Source: Numida meleagris | Taxonomy: Eukaryota > Chordata > Aves > Galliformes > Numididae | Assembly (NCBI RefSeq): GCF_002078875.1 | Contig: NC_034438.1 | Span: forward strand, 69,267,628 to 69,331,627 | Length of the DNA: 64,000 nt | Direction of reading: 5' to 3' | The notes under the pieces: model-generated | The model's input: only the letters and a program-made list of their open reading frames with translations | Told to the model about the DNA's origin: nothing | Databases searched by the model: none | Program-made: the position numbers and the translations under genes | Shown: in pieces, positions 10,979 to 23,054 of the stretch | How the letters are laid out: each line of letters begins with the position of its first letter | How positions within the stretch are numbered: position 1 is the first letter of the stretch

Positions 10979-12627
10979 TGCTGAATGTAGTAACCGGCAA
11001 AGGACTTGTTTAGCAAATTACAAAACCTTTTATAATGCTTTGTCTGAGAAGACAATGTATTTCTCTTTTCGTGTCATACAGAATATAAAATCCTAAATCT
11101 GAGAGAGAGAGGACAACAGGTATCTGAATATCCTAAATAAATTCTTACCAGGAGAGAAATAGATTGCTAAGGAAATCAATCATGTGAACAATCCTTACTT
11201 GTATGGGTTACCACCCCAGAATATTCATGGTGAGCATAAGCCATTTGTTTTTGAGCTTGTATACATGGCTCTCTGGAAGGGAGTAAGCTGATGCAGATGT
11301 ACATGCAATGAGTGTATGTGTTCTTTCCTACAGCGATGAGGAGGCATGGCTGTGCAGACTCCAGTCTGCACCACTGTAACGACAAGAAAAAGGGCACAGC
11401 TACACACAACCTGTCATGCTCATCTCTCTGGCAGAAGTGTCCACGACCTGCAGAAAAGCAAGGGCTAAGTCCATAGAAACACCAATCCATAATGCAGTGA
11501 ACTAAAGAAACATCCTTCTACTCAGGATTATTAATCCTCAGTACTTATAAGGAAAATATAATATTGGAGGAACTGGGTGTTGTGTTTATTCCAGTTTCTC
11601 TTTTTAAGTAGTTCAGTATTTTTATGCCAGTTTTTTTTTCTGCCCAAATCCAAACGCTTATGTTTTATGTAATGAATAAATCTGTAGATGGAGTTGGGAG
11701 CTTAAAACATATAGAAACAAATTATTCTTATCATGAGTGGAAAAATGTATTATCTTTCTGATATACTAAAAATCTAATTGTGCTTTTCCATCTATCTTTG
11801 GACTTGAGTCTGCTGTTGTTTTAACATCAAGAGCTTGTTTTAAATTCTCTTCTACACCTAAGATATGTTTGTAAACATACCTTGTAGTAGATTAAAATCC
11901 ATAACATTAACTTAAGTTCTTCTTACTAAAATCAAAGAGTCAATAAGTTGAGAGTTATTTTTTTCTAAAAATTATCCTATGTTATTTTGGAAATGAGCTT
12001 GAAGGTGCCAAGTCAAATTTGAAAAAGCTTGGCTTCAACTTTACCTCTGACTGTGAAGAAGACATCCTCATGCCTTTCAATTCATATTTCCTGTAAATGA
12101 TAGGAAAGAAGATTGCTAGTTGCTATATAACAAATAGACTGTTTTAAAGTAAGAAAAAGTATTGTTTGAGTGTAGGGTTTGTGTTTTCTTATTTTTTTTT
12201 CCTCTAAAAAATGATTAAAGTGGCATTTGTTGTTGTTACTTTAACAGAACAGTGAAAAGATGGAAGCATCCCAGATACAGATTTCCACGTGAAAGAAAAA
12301 GACAAATTGCTTCTTTCAGAGATTTGCACACTTAGTTGAGATAAAAATTTATTTGGTTTATTGATCTTTATCCATCTTCCATGGTCCATTCCTGACTGTC
12401 AGGTAATATTCATTCCCTCCATTCCTGAAAAGAGGTGATTTATTGCTCCACTTAGCCACAAAAATATATATATATATCTCCTATTGAAGTATCAAAGAAC
12501 ACTGGTTTCTCAAAGTGGGGCCACACACCAGCGTAAGCATCACTCCTTGATTTGGAAAGAAAGAGCCCAACATTCCTATTAATCCATTTACTCATTTTTC
12601 TTATGTTAAGCAGTCACCTCGTAAGAC
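10979..12627. other. Unique DNA, no gene seen
   Basis: No repeat family or gene recognised. Overlapping minus-strand frames at 11176-11490 are Cys/His-rich but occur in two frames at once and show no spacing pattern of a known zinc-binding domain. I treat them as chance. Confidence 0.55.
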
Positions 12628-12652
12628 AAAAAAAAAAAAAAAAAAAAAAAAA
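12628..12652. repeat. Poly(A) run, 25 bases
   Basis: A homopolymer of 25 A with no retrocopy or SINE body recognisable on either side, and no flanking direct repeats that I could see. Most likely a simple length-variable run. Confidence 0.95.
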
Positions 12653-12910
12653 GTTTTGTGTCCTGAGTCTTTCAGTTTAAGTAAAGAGGATTTTAAACAC
12701 ACTAAGACATTTAAAAATGATATTATCAGGAAGGGTACTATTTCTTGTTGCTAATGGACCCTATCATTATATCTAGATGATTGACTAATGATCCGAGGGA
12801 AATGTATTCTTGTTTGAGAATAGTGTTCTTATTTTCACAACAGTGGTATTTGCCTCAAAAAAAAAAAAAACCCTGACAGAAGTTTCCTAGAAGATTTATG
12901 ATTTCAAATT

Positions 12911-13009
12911 AAAAAGGGGAAATTAAAAAGATGGAAAAGAGAAGAAGAAAAAGAGAAATGAAAAGAAAAAGAAAAATGAATAGAGAACCGAAAAGAAAAA
13001 GGAATAACA
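12911..13009. repeat. Purine-rich (GA/A) tract
   Basis: Almost 100 bp dominated by A and G on the plus strand (gaaaaag, gaagaag units), with few interruptions. A low-complexity tract with no coding signal. Confidence 0.85.
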
Positions 13010-15841
13010 ACATGTAGAACAAGATGGAGTATGAATTAAAAGAAACATGCCAAATGGTCCTTTTTAACCAGATAACAAAAGCCAGAAAATCCCAGAATAA
13101 ATTATTTTAAGACCTTTTTGTATTTAATGCTTAGACTAGCAGAGTTCAGCTATCAACATATACGATCCATTCCTAGGATCTGAAATTAATTTTAAACTTC
13201 TTAAATGCAATTTTAAAGCAGAAAACTTCACGAAAACCTTACTTAAAAATAATTAGCAGATGCTTTTCTAGTATAGTAAATAGTTGTATTATCTTTCATA
13301 GAGCTGTTCAGTAGGAGGAATGAAATTTGACATGTAATAAACAGATGAAGTTGAACATAACATTTATGAAAGAAACATTCCTAGTAGAAAGTCTCAATAG
13401 TCTGCTTAATTGAGAACTTTTCATGTTCAGGTCCATGTATATGTCACTGTACATATCAGCTCCCTGGAGATTACTGGCTTCTAATTTTGAAGGGAGACAT
13501 TTCAAACAGCTATATGTTTTGCAGGAAATAGGCAAAAAAAAATTATATAGGCAATAGATGAAGACACTTGAAGCACCATCAAAAGGTCTATCAATGAAAT
13601 GGAGATTGATCCCAACCTCAACAACTCACATGGATATGTTATCACATATTAGATATTTTTTGGAATATTTGCTGTTGAAGTCATTTCACTGGTGCAGATA
13701 TTCTTGAAGCTAGAAGGCTGGTTTATTAAAGTTTACAAGTATTTCTTATTGCCATGTCACTGTCAGGTATGGGTTATTCAAAGGAAGTTCCCTTTGCTTT
13801 ATCTTACCTTTGCTCTTCTCTCTCTGTTCAGAGCTCCTGGTGGGTGCACACACATTTTTCAGGAGATATGAACATGTTCTCCCTGCTATGAGTACTTGAA
13901 ATATAGTATGGGTTAAATAATTTGAGTTTCATATATAAGAGATAACATTTTCCAAACCATTAATTTAGCAATCAGGTTTCCAGATGGTGCATTCACTCTG
14001 CAGGACAGATATGGTGTGCCCTAGAAAACTGTTTCCAGTGTGCCTACACTGACCACGTGTTGGCTGCACATCAGGATGAGAGCCTTGTTCGTGGAAGGAA
14101 ACTTAAAAGTACCATCACAGAACTTAGCCAAAATGTCCACTGTTTTGGATACTGCAAAGAGCATGGCTGAAGGAAGAAAAAAAAAATCAAAACCAAAAAC
14201 ATGCACTGTGAATAGAGTAGGCATAGATTACAGCTTTCAATAGAAAATATAATATGATGGACAAGAACTACTTCATAAATAGCATTAAATCAATAAGATT
14301 TAGTCATCTGTATTGTCTGAAGTCCTGGACCTGGATATATACATTGGTTTAGAATGCAGGATTAACACATATTAACATACATTCTTTCCACTGGTCTATT
14401 GCATCAATAATCCACCTAAATTCAGTGTTTAGATTCACACTCACACATAAATTTAATGACTAGAGTTCAGCTATCTAAAATACTTTTCAGTCTTATAACG
14501 ATCTCCTAAAGGGTCTAATAAATTAATTAATTGCCCCCCCAAATAATTCAGGAATCAACTAGGAATAAATAAAAAGAGAAGAAAAAATGTGTACGTATAC
14601 CAAGAAATTTGGCAAGGTATAGTAGTGTTTACAGATGGATATATGTCCATATTATATGTTTATTTATTTACGTATTTGTTTATTCTTGATCAACGTTATT
14701 TCTAACTACAACATTATTAATTATAACAGCACATTTGAGTTTTGTGCAAAACACAAGTTATTATACCTAAATGCTAAATAACCTATTAATTACCTTCCCT
14801 CTAGTTACTTAACAATACTGCTAAATTCCAGGGACTGTCTTCTAAAGGTGAAGTAGTTAATCAGTGACAAAAGGTTGAGCAACAATGCTCAAGACAAGCA
14901 ATTCTTAATCACAAGGGCATTTGAGAAGACAGAAATGTTAACAAATGCCAGAATTTTCCTGTCTCCTCTATCCTAGGTATTCAGTTCTGTAAAAGAATTA
15001 ATATTTTTCTTGAAACTGAAGGGCATGCTGAATTACCTATTCGGTTCAATTTAACCAGTATGATTAATGTATTTATTAAATTAGTTTGAATTTAAAATAC
15101 TGAATTGCAAGAGTATATTAATTAAATTTAATTAGTGTAATCTTGTCTGCTACAATAGTTCTCACCTCTTCTCCCTTTGTGTTTCCTTACTGAAAAAACT
15201 CTGTTGTAAGATAATAAGGAATCTGTACGTGCTGGACTACTTTTCATGCAACTATGTTGATTTAATCAGAACAGATAGATGTGTTTGTGCCTGGGAGGTG
15301 AGTGTGATCCAACAGTGGGAGCTCTCATGTAAGGCAGCCTTTGTAACAAAAGTCTCACCCGATCTTGAGCCTAGGACCAGACCAGTTTAAGGACTGGCAC
15401 TAGTTTGGCCACGTCCCTTGGTAAGTTCCTGTGATGACAATTACCATGTGCATCTCAGATCCTTCCCTGTGATATAGTTTCTAGGGAACCCACAGGGTAA
15501 TGACAATCACATCCTCAGCTATTTCTTCTCCCATGCTGTTTGGAAGTATGTACAAAAGAAAAGCAGTAACATAATCCAAAACTACAATATGAATAAATGC
15601 TATTTTATGTCCAATACCCATTTTAAAGGTAACAAAATCACCAGTATAACACCTAAAACAGGAAATTAAATTCTTATCCAGATGCAGCTCTGGTTAAAAT
15701 TTTCCAGAGTACTTTTCCTTTGGAAAGCAGTACCATGGACAGCAGCTTCATTCGCCATGAAGGCAGTGGGATGCTGTTGGACTAGCTGTCCCATTCCATC
15801 CTCTCTAGATTTCTTTGGTTATGCTAATCAACTTACAGGGG
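13010..15841. other. AT-rich DNA, no gene seen
   Basis: No gene or repeat family recognised. The frames at 14021-14224 (minus) and 14040-14243 (plus) are mutual antisense shadows of one stretch and show no motif. Confidence 0.55.
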
Positions 15842-16348
15842 ATGCTCCAAAAGTAATGCCTCCTATTTTACTCTGTTGGCCCTCAACATCCAAGGCAGCC
15901 GTTGGAGATAAGGCAGTAGAAGTTGAACCTTCCTGCTAACATTCTGTTACATTTTGTTGCCACATGACAGATCGCAGCACAGGGGCAGTCTGATACAATG
16001 CTGTCTGGCAGGGAAGTGCAGATGGAGAAAAGGGTTGGAAGAGAATTCATCTATGCAGAAAAAATGGCACCCACTGACATTCACTGAATCAGAATATGTG
16101 CAGAGACCAAACCGTGACTGTTGAGTGCTGCATTTCACCAGCGATGACAGTAACAGTGGTCACGTCCACTGGTGCGGATTTTTATGAATGTGGCATGCAG
16201 CCTCCCGTTCACCACTGGTGGAAATGCATAGCTAATTCTTGTGTCTGTGTTGATACATAATGCTTTGTAGCTGAGAATTTCTTCTATCAAACAGTGTTAT
16301 TGTGCTCTTTGTATCTGTTGTAGTTTCCATGGCTTTCCTTTCAGAGCA
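15842..16348 (-). mobile_element. Mariner (Galluhop/Mariner1_GG type), reverse orientation
   Basis: Both ends are present: atgctccaaaagtaatgcct at the left and ttcagagca at the right. Conserved blocks appear in reversed order compared with the other five copies (for example aggcagtagaagttgaacct and gctgagaatttc). A small deletion removes part of the right TIR, where ccatggctttcctttcag replaces the longer usual sequence. Short transposase-derived frames are broken. Non-autonomous. Confidence 0.85.
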
Positions 16349-18212
16349 ACCTACTCATTTTAGCCAGTGGTTCACAGAGAGTATGACATCTGAATTCCTT
16401 GTTTTTTAGTGTACTGTACGAATTAACAGGCACCTATTTTGAGACTCAACTAATCACTCCCCTGATAGCTGAAGTTAAATACACGTAAAGATTCTAAATA
16501 ACATGAATGTAAACGTGCTGGGAGAAAAAAAAATCTATATTCTCAATCACTGTTCTTAAAAATGGCCATAACAGTTTGTCACTTCCAAGGACACAGTGAA
16601 GAAAAATGGAACATCCATCACTGAAGCACTTAGGTAGGTGGAAGATATGAATAAATCTGTTGTCAGATAAATATCTAAAACCCTTACAGAAAACAAGACT
16701 TGGATCACTCACTGACCAATGAAGAAAAGAACAAAGTGCAGCAAAACATCCCAGGAATTTTATTAGCATTTGCTCTGAAACAGTAAGCAAGTCACTGAGG
16801 TTATTACAAAGGTATGGTTCGTATTGCATATGCCAGTAAGAACACAACAAAGTGGGAATCCTTAATTCATAATTTTCAAATTTTTTGAGTGATTTTGCCT
16901 CCAAAGTTCCATTTTACATGCTGAGGTTTTCATTGCTTTCTTAAGCATACTATATATATATGGTTACATCCTACCAGTTTTCAGATTTCTCTAACAGCAT
17001 TGGCTGTCCCAGATCCTAAGGCAGCATAGAATCAACTCAGCCCTGTCAGTATCAGTAGAGCTACACCAATTTACATCTGTGAAGTATGCGACTAGAAAAC
17101 AAGTGTTGCTTGGACTTTGATGGTAATACATAAGTACACAATAAAAAATAATCTGTCAGGTTTCAACATGATCCCAAATCCCTCTTTCCTTCTTATTTAG
17201 CTCTCCTGCTCCTTCAGTTCAGTCACCTTGAATTAATCAAACCAGTTGACACACTTTTTTTTTCCCCAGATCAACAGTTTTTTGGATGTGGAATCTGAAG
17301 TAGAAATACTTTAAATAAAGAATAACTTGAAATATGGAGTACTAGCATGAGAGGGGAAACAGACTTAAGATAATCATGTTCTTTATTAATAATGTACTGT
17401 AAATGATCCACCAACTATGAAGATCTCAGTTCTGTAAAATGAAACTCATCTCCTCCCTCTGGAGACAGCAGGTCACGAGTAACAGTGGGAAACTGATGAT
17501 TTTTTAAGTGTTTGTGCTGACCATGGATAAGTCACTAGCTAAATATTTAAATTTTTCCATCTTCTTAATAAGTTCAATAATCCTTTCCACATTTTTAATA
17601 ACATCTGAAATCCACAACTAAATATATTGCAGAAGAGCAAAGTCATATTACTTCTGAGGAGTTTGGATATTTAAGTAGCTACTCGTGTGTATAGGAGATC
17701 CTACCAAGGCTTTTGTCTTGTTCATTCAGCATCATAGAGGCAGTGACCTTTATTTCCATGATATTTGTGTATACAGGAACTTTTGACACAGGCTCCTCAT
17801 TGGGTAGCATCAAATTTTTTTTTAATTATCTAGCAAGGAGCCCTTTACCGCCATTATCACCCAAAACAGTGTTTATTTCTTCTGCCTCCCTGCTAATAAA
17901 AAAACTAAAGGAATTTTAACAAAACTGATGAATTTCATATGAGTGATTTATGGGGAAGAAACAAAAGAGAAAAATTCCCACAGATAACTTGACAGACAGC
18001 TACTTTGTACAGTCACTACCTGCTGTTTAGCAGCTTTATATGAGCTATTTCTTTAAAATATATTTCATTCTATGTCATTTTTTAATAACTGATAAGCAAC
18101 AAACTGCATGGTGTCTCTCAGTAGCTTTTTCCAAATGTAAAAGCATATTTTTTAGACATTTTGTTTTAAACAATCATTGCTAAGCCTCATTTGTGGTTGT
18201 TCTAGAATGAAG
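16349..18212. other. AT-rich DNA, no gene seen
   Basis: No repeat family or gene recognised. The minus-strand frame 16494-16904 (136 codons) has no recognisable domain. About one frame of this length is expected by chance in a window of this size and composition. Confidence 0.55.
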
Positions 18213-18313
18213 TATGGTTTAGTGGGCACGGTAGTGATGGGTTGATTGCTGGACTAGGTGTTCTTAGTGCTCTTTTGCAATCTTAATGATTCTATGATTC
18301 TATAATTCTAACC
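18213..18313 (+). mobile_element. CR1 3' end, interrupted by a hAT element
   Basis: Reads tagtgggcacggtagtgatg, the gttgattgctggactaggtg block, then tcttaatgattctatgattc and further attctat-type tail units. This is the 3' end of a CR1 subfamily. The hAT element starting at 18314 is inserted in the tail, and part of the attcta tail sequence serves as its target duplication. Confidence 0.85.
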
Positions 18314-18393
18314 CATGGATGTCCAAACTTTTGGCTTGACTGGGCCACACTGAGTGAAGAAGTATCATCAAAGGTGACATATGAAATATGTAG

Positions 18394-18904
18394 GTTCAGC
18401 CAAAAGTAATACCATCTATTTCCATGGAAAGTAGAACAGATACAAAGAACACAATAAAGCTACTTGATACAGCAAATTCTCAGCTAAAAAATATCATTTT
18501 TTTTTAACAGAGTCATCAGCATTAGCTCTGCATTTTTGACATCAAAAAACAAGAGCCTGCATGCCATGCTCATGAGAATCTGCACCAGTGGAGGTGACCC
18601 ACTGTCACTGTCACTGTCACTGTCATTACTTTGAAATGCACTACCCACCGCCCTCTGTGCTCACATCCACTGGTTGATCTCCATAAGTGTTCAGCAAATG
18701 TCAATGAATGTCATTGAATGCCATTGTCACTTCCATGCCAGAAAGCATTCTGTCAGACTTCCCCTCTGCTGCCATCCGGCATCTGGCAACAAAATGGAAT
18801 GGAATATTGGTGAGAAGGTTCAACCTCTACTGCCATACCACAACTATCTGACCCTTATATCACAGACCAACATAACAAAATAGGAAGCATTACTTTTGGA
18901 GCAG
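18394..18904 (+). mobile_element. Mariner (Galluhop/Mariner1_GG type) inside hAT element
   Basis: Runs from gttcagccaaaagtaatacc to attacttttggagca, so both TIR-like ends survive with substitutions. It contains a small cactgt array (about 18600-18627). Minus-strand transposase remnants are frameshifted. Confidence 0.85.
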
Positions 18905-19009
18905 CAATCATGAAACATAGTGTACATAAGTAACAAAAATGATTTCATTTATTTAATAAAATGAAGAAAAAAGAGCATTAAAAAAGTAGATCTAGTGAGA
19001 CATTTGATC

Positions 19010-19290
19010 TTGTTTTTGTTTAACTAATGTATCAGTCTGGTTGGATGGAATTAGCTGCCATTTGTAGTGAGCTCTCAGGATATTCATCAGAGATTTCTGA
19101 TGAGATTTTATTTTTCCTGTGATTCCTCCTTGAAAACAATTGTTCATAACTGTACATACTGCCAAAAAGCAATGACATGAATAAGGTGCGACTGTGAAGA
19201 GAGGGATATTTCTCTCTGCTAAAATGGGGCTCATAAAAGTCTGGTAAACGGTCACAAACAGATTTTTGAGTTGAATGTCTGATTGCAACT
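19010..19290 (-). pseudogene. hAT transposase C-terminal (dimerisation) domain remnant
   Basis: On the minus strand, peptides resembling the C-terminal hAT dimerisation region can be read across two frames. One frame gives AERNIPLFTVAPYSCH. Another gives ISDEYPESSLQMAANSIQPD, comparable to SDEHLENSLRIAATSIQPN at the 62-kb copy. In hAT transposases and their domesticated relatives this region mediates dimerisation. Frame changes and stops make it a pseudogene. It lies between the embedded mariner and the hAT right end, so it is probably the autonomous parent's own transposase remnant. The tail reads KQKQDQMSH. Confidence 0.75.
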
Positions 19291-19707
19291 CTATACCTTC
19301 CATTTGATAATTTTCAGGTCAAGTATTTATGTTGACAGGAATTGGAGTGGCAACTACAGCATAAGATTGACAACTTTTTCAGCAGTCTGTAAACCTCAAA
19401 TTCTTTCATCAAAATGCAAAGTAAGGCTGCATATTTACGTAATTATTTGTCATAACTTGAGTAAGCACTGCTCTGTACCCTCCTCATGTTCTGGTTTCAG
19501 CCCAGACAGTGCTGACCGCGCACCGGTGCTTGGTTGCTGCTGAGCAACGGTTGTGCACCTGGGGCCAGGCCATGTCACTCAACAGGGAAGAGCCACCACT
19601 GTGATGATGCAGGATGGGGAGCAGCTGCAGAACAGGCCAGATGTGGGCAACTGGGCGCATTGGAACAGGCAGCATGTGGCCCATGGGCCACAGGTTGAAC
19701 ATGCCTG

Positions 19708-21221
19708 TTCTAAATGAAATAGGATGTCGTAGACATATTGGCTATGAAAGACGGAAAACATTAGCATTTCTGAAAGTTTTGGCTTTTTTCCAACTCTATC
19801 AAGTGGGCTAAAAGAACATAGTACTTTCCTCTACATACTATGACACACAGCAAAATGTCAGTTTCCCAATGAAGACAGTGACAAATGGCACAAAGTGAGT
19901 AACAGCTAGATTAAAGGACTGTTTCCTCTTTTCCTTTCCTTCCTAACTGTGGCAGTTAATTAGGGCTCCAGACAAACATTACTACTAATGACATCACAGG
20001 CACATTCATTCATAAACACACGTGCACACAGTCATACAAATTCTTCTAATCCCATTCTTCTGGCCATCCAACCCATTGCTGTCAAGCTGCAGCTTGCCTC
20101 TCATTCATCATGTCCATTTTTACTTCCTGCTGTGTTCTTCCAAGAGGGTGCTGATCTTATTTCTTTTTGCATTGCTCCGTTTTCCTGCATCTTTGCTTTA
20201 TAGCTGTACAAACCGATATTGGTTTTAGAGACTGCAGTTTGTAGCAGACCAAAAAACACATTATCTGTGGTATGCCTGGAATTGTCTCAAAAGCTTGTGA
20301 GATAAGACTATCACCATGACAACAAGTTAAGGCTGAAGACACAGTCACAGAAAGGAGCCCAGAAGCAGGACAGCCTTGCTCTATCCAAAACTCCCATCTG
20401 CTTCAGAAATTTTGACTGCAAAACCTTGTTTATAACCAACTTGTTGATGGTGAACCTCATAAATCTAGCAGGTGCAAAAGAGTGCCGAAGAGAAGCTCAG
20501 AGAGCCTTCAACATTTTGAGACTTTGGAACTTCTGGATAAGCACTCTCTCAGATTAAGGACCTCCCTGTTGGCCAGATCAACATTAGAACCCGGACCCGT
20601 GATCTCTTTCTCTGCCTAGCTCTATTTCTATCAATTCATTTCCATTTCTCTTTTCTTTCTTTCCTTCTTGTAAAGTTGTTAAGTAACACAAGGTTTATTT
20701 TGATTTCCTGTAAAGTCACATCATTCAGCTGTACAGTTTAGCTAGATGTAAGAGTGTCAGTACTTACAGATGCTTGATTTATTCTCTATGGTAGAGATTT
20801 ACAGAGTAAAAGCCTTAAGAACATACTACATTTTAAGTAATAGAAGTGACAATAGAAGAAGAAAAAACAGATTTTTTCAAAGTTCCAGGATGCATGTAGC
20901 AAAATATGAACTCTTACTTCAGCTAAACAATACTTTACTTTGAGCAGTCCCATTCTTACTTAAAGGAGTTCTATTCAAAGAAAGATGCACAAGCATAAGA
21001 ACAAAATCTGTTTCCCAATGAAAAGCATTTTCATCTGATCCCTGACATAATTTTTTCATGTTCTTAAAGTTTGTAAATTACAAACATCTTCCTTGCATCT
21101 AGAATCTGTCACATCATCTCTTCTTTGTCATTATTAGATTTACTCTGGAGTGTTCAGCGGTGCTGTGAGGAGATCCTCATTCCCAGAGACTGAATTCTTC
21201 TTCTGCCATTATATTTTCTGA
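19708..21221. other. Mixed unique DNA with one LTR-like stretch
   Basis: No gene recognised. The only structured part is the LTR-like segment listed at 20255-20700. Frames at 19988-20228 overlap in two frames and have no domain. Confidence 0.5.
20255..20700 (+). mobile_element. Possible old LTR fragment
   Basis: The 3' part has an LTR R/U5 feel: acccggacccgtgatctc, followed by a C/T-rich run (tctttctctgcctagctc and so on) and ttgtaaagttgttaagtaac. The 5' part includes tgtggtatgcctggaattgt. I found no matching target duplication, no primer binding site and no second copy in the window. It could equally be unclassified unique sequence. Confidence 0.35.
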
Positions 21222-21357
21222 TAAAAAAAAAAAAGAAAAAAGAAAAAAGAAAAAAGAAAAATAAGGAAAGAAGAAAAAGAAAGAAAAAGAGGGAAAAAAA
21301 GAAAAAAAAAGGAAAAATAATCAAAAGAAAAAAAGAAAAACGAAGAAGAAAAGAAAC
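21222..21357. repeat. 136-bp nearly pure purine tract
   Basis: Plus strand is A/G almost throughout (aaaaaag, gaaaaaag, gaagaag units), with only a few pyrimidines. The minus strand therefore gives a meaningless Phe/Leu-rich frame (21154-21378). A mirror-repeat-like tract of this kind can adopt triplex structures. Confidence 0.95.
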
Positions 21358-23054
21358 TACAATAGACAGTGAAAACAACTGTAAGCAAGTTAAGAACTAC
21401 TCAGATTTCTAAGAATTTTACACTATTCCGTGCCAATTTGGTGGGCAGAGGGAGGAAAGGAAATCCTTCAGTTTTAATCTGTCATATTAGGCATTCCACT
21501 GAAACTCTTCATGTCAGGAGTACTAATGGGATGCAGCAAATAGTGTATGTTCGTGTGTGTGTGAGAGAGACCGTAGCATGGTTTCTGTGAACTTGTTATT
21601 AACTCCAAGGCATTGGCAGCGCTTCTTCAGATCTTGAAGGGTCCAAAAAGCAAACCTGTAAACATTCTGTGCAGTTTAAACGGCCAACATACCCCACACT
21701 CCAGGCTGCTAAAGTTATACTAAATCTCTTAAAAGTCAAAAAAGTCTCAATATTTAGCTTACATATGAAATAAGTCCCATGGCCTCAAAATTCACACCAA
21801 ATACGTAAATTAAAGGTTTTGTTTACATCAGAATTTACAAACAGGTGACCAAACAAGGTTGACATAATCTCTTCTGTGGTATTCAAGAATGCATGATTCT
21901 TAGCTAGTGAGTGAAGGCACAGAAACATGCTAGTCAGAGGAGAATAGATATGAATGCAAAAATAAGTTAGCCTGTCAGTAACTTCCACATTCTCATTTCT
22001 ACTTCCCATTTTGGTAAGAAGCATATTTGTCCTGACTTCATGCAAAATTATGGGTTTTGCTTTAGTCTTGGGACTGAGAAAATATGCATTCCTAGCCTCT
22101 GATCCAATAGTCTATGTCTAACATGTCAACTTCAGAAGCTGGAGAGAGACTATTGCAGCGCAGTAGGAAAGCATTGCTCATCTACGCCACATCAGAGACA
22201 GAAGGCATCAGCTAATTGCAACAGGGTAAAAACTTAGAGGGCTAAACTTCCAGGAATTCTGCACTTCATGGGATGACATACCCAAACACTCTGAGTTAGA
22301 GCTACATTTCTGTATTGATATATAACTAGCATCTGTGATCACTAATTGCTTTATATATTTTCATGTTTTCTGTGTGCAGGCACTGGATGTCTAATTTTCT
22401 TCTTTGTTTCAATTGCCTTGTATCTCAGAGACTCTCAGAGAGTTTCATCATGTCTTGGATTGTATAGCAGGTAATAGCTGAAACTGTCAGTTTTTTATTT
22501 GTGAAACTTTAAAAGCAGTGAATTCTGTACAAAATTCTACCAGTAAACACAGATATCTTCCTGCACTTCATTTTAAAGCTATCAGAGACCTCAAATCCTC
22601 AGGAGTGTTTGAAAGTTCAGGTTCACTCAGATCTTCAAATAAACTCCTTAGAAAGTACTTCCAGCCCCTGAAACCTTCAATTTCAGTTTCAGAAAACATG
22701 GGGATAGGACAGCACTTAAGGATTAGAACATGCAGTTACATGGTAGGTTTGGCTTAAGCCTCCTCAAATGGAATCAGCTTCATCTTGTCCCCTCACTTTG
22801 TGAAGTCCTGCAGGCTAGAATCTGCATACATATCTACCTACCAGGTCTCCACATGTGGGTGGTAGGTTTTCCTATCATACACGATATGCTGTGTCTGCCT
22901 CCTCTCTCTGAAGTACATAAGGAACTGTCTTTTCCTGACAGGACACAGAGCGTATGTTCAGCTTTTTATACTAGTCCTCAACCTTCTGTTACCTAAGAAA
23001 CTGAATGATGTTTTTTCCTATGCATGCACTACCTTAAGGTAATCTAGATATGTA
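21358..23054. other. Unique DNA, no gene seen
   Basis: No repeat family or gene recognised. Frames at 21369-21590, 21785-22045 and 22518-22996 show no domain or codon signature. Confidence 0.55.

Larger units (their letters stand above)
18314..19707. mobile_element. hAT-Charlie/mariner composite, both ends and TSD
   Basis: The left end catggatgtccaaacttttgg and right end ggttgaacatgcctg are imperfect inverted repeats. The 8 bp outside them are ttctaacc (18306-18313) and ttctaaat (19708-19715), 6 of 8 identical. That is the target-duplication length of hAT elements. Inside are a mariner (18394-18904), a minus-strand hAT transposase C-terminal remnant (about 19010-19290) and a GC-richer part (about 19490-19700). 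The order of the left end and mariner equals that at 887-1247. This agrees with a composite amplified as a unit (Charlie-Galluhop by memory). About 1.4 kb. Confidence 0.8.

Noticed and set aside
12628..12652. Poly(A) run as the tail of a processed pseudogene or SINE
   Set aside because: No retrocopy body, SINE promoter boxes or flanking direct repeats could be seen.
16494..16904. 136-codon minus-strand open frame as a gene
   Set aside because: No domain signature and no exon-like composition; about one such frame is expected by chance.
19500..19530. Start of a complete ERV LTR inside the hAT element
   Set aside because: Only the first ~15 bases look like the LTR start; the following U3 landmarks are missing. 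Kept only as an open question.
21154..21378. Minus-strand Phe/Leu-rich membrane protein
   Set aside because: Produced by the purine tract on the opposite strand; no real coding signal.
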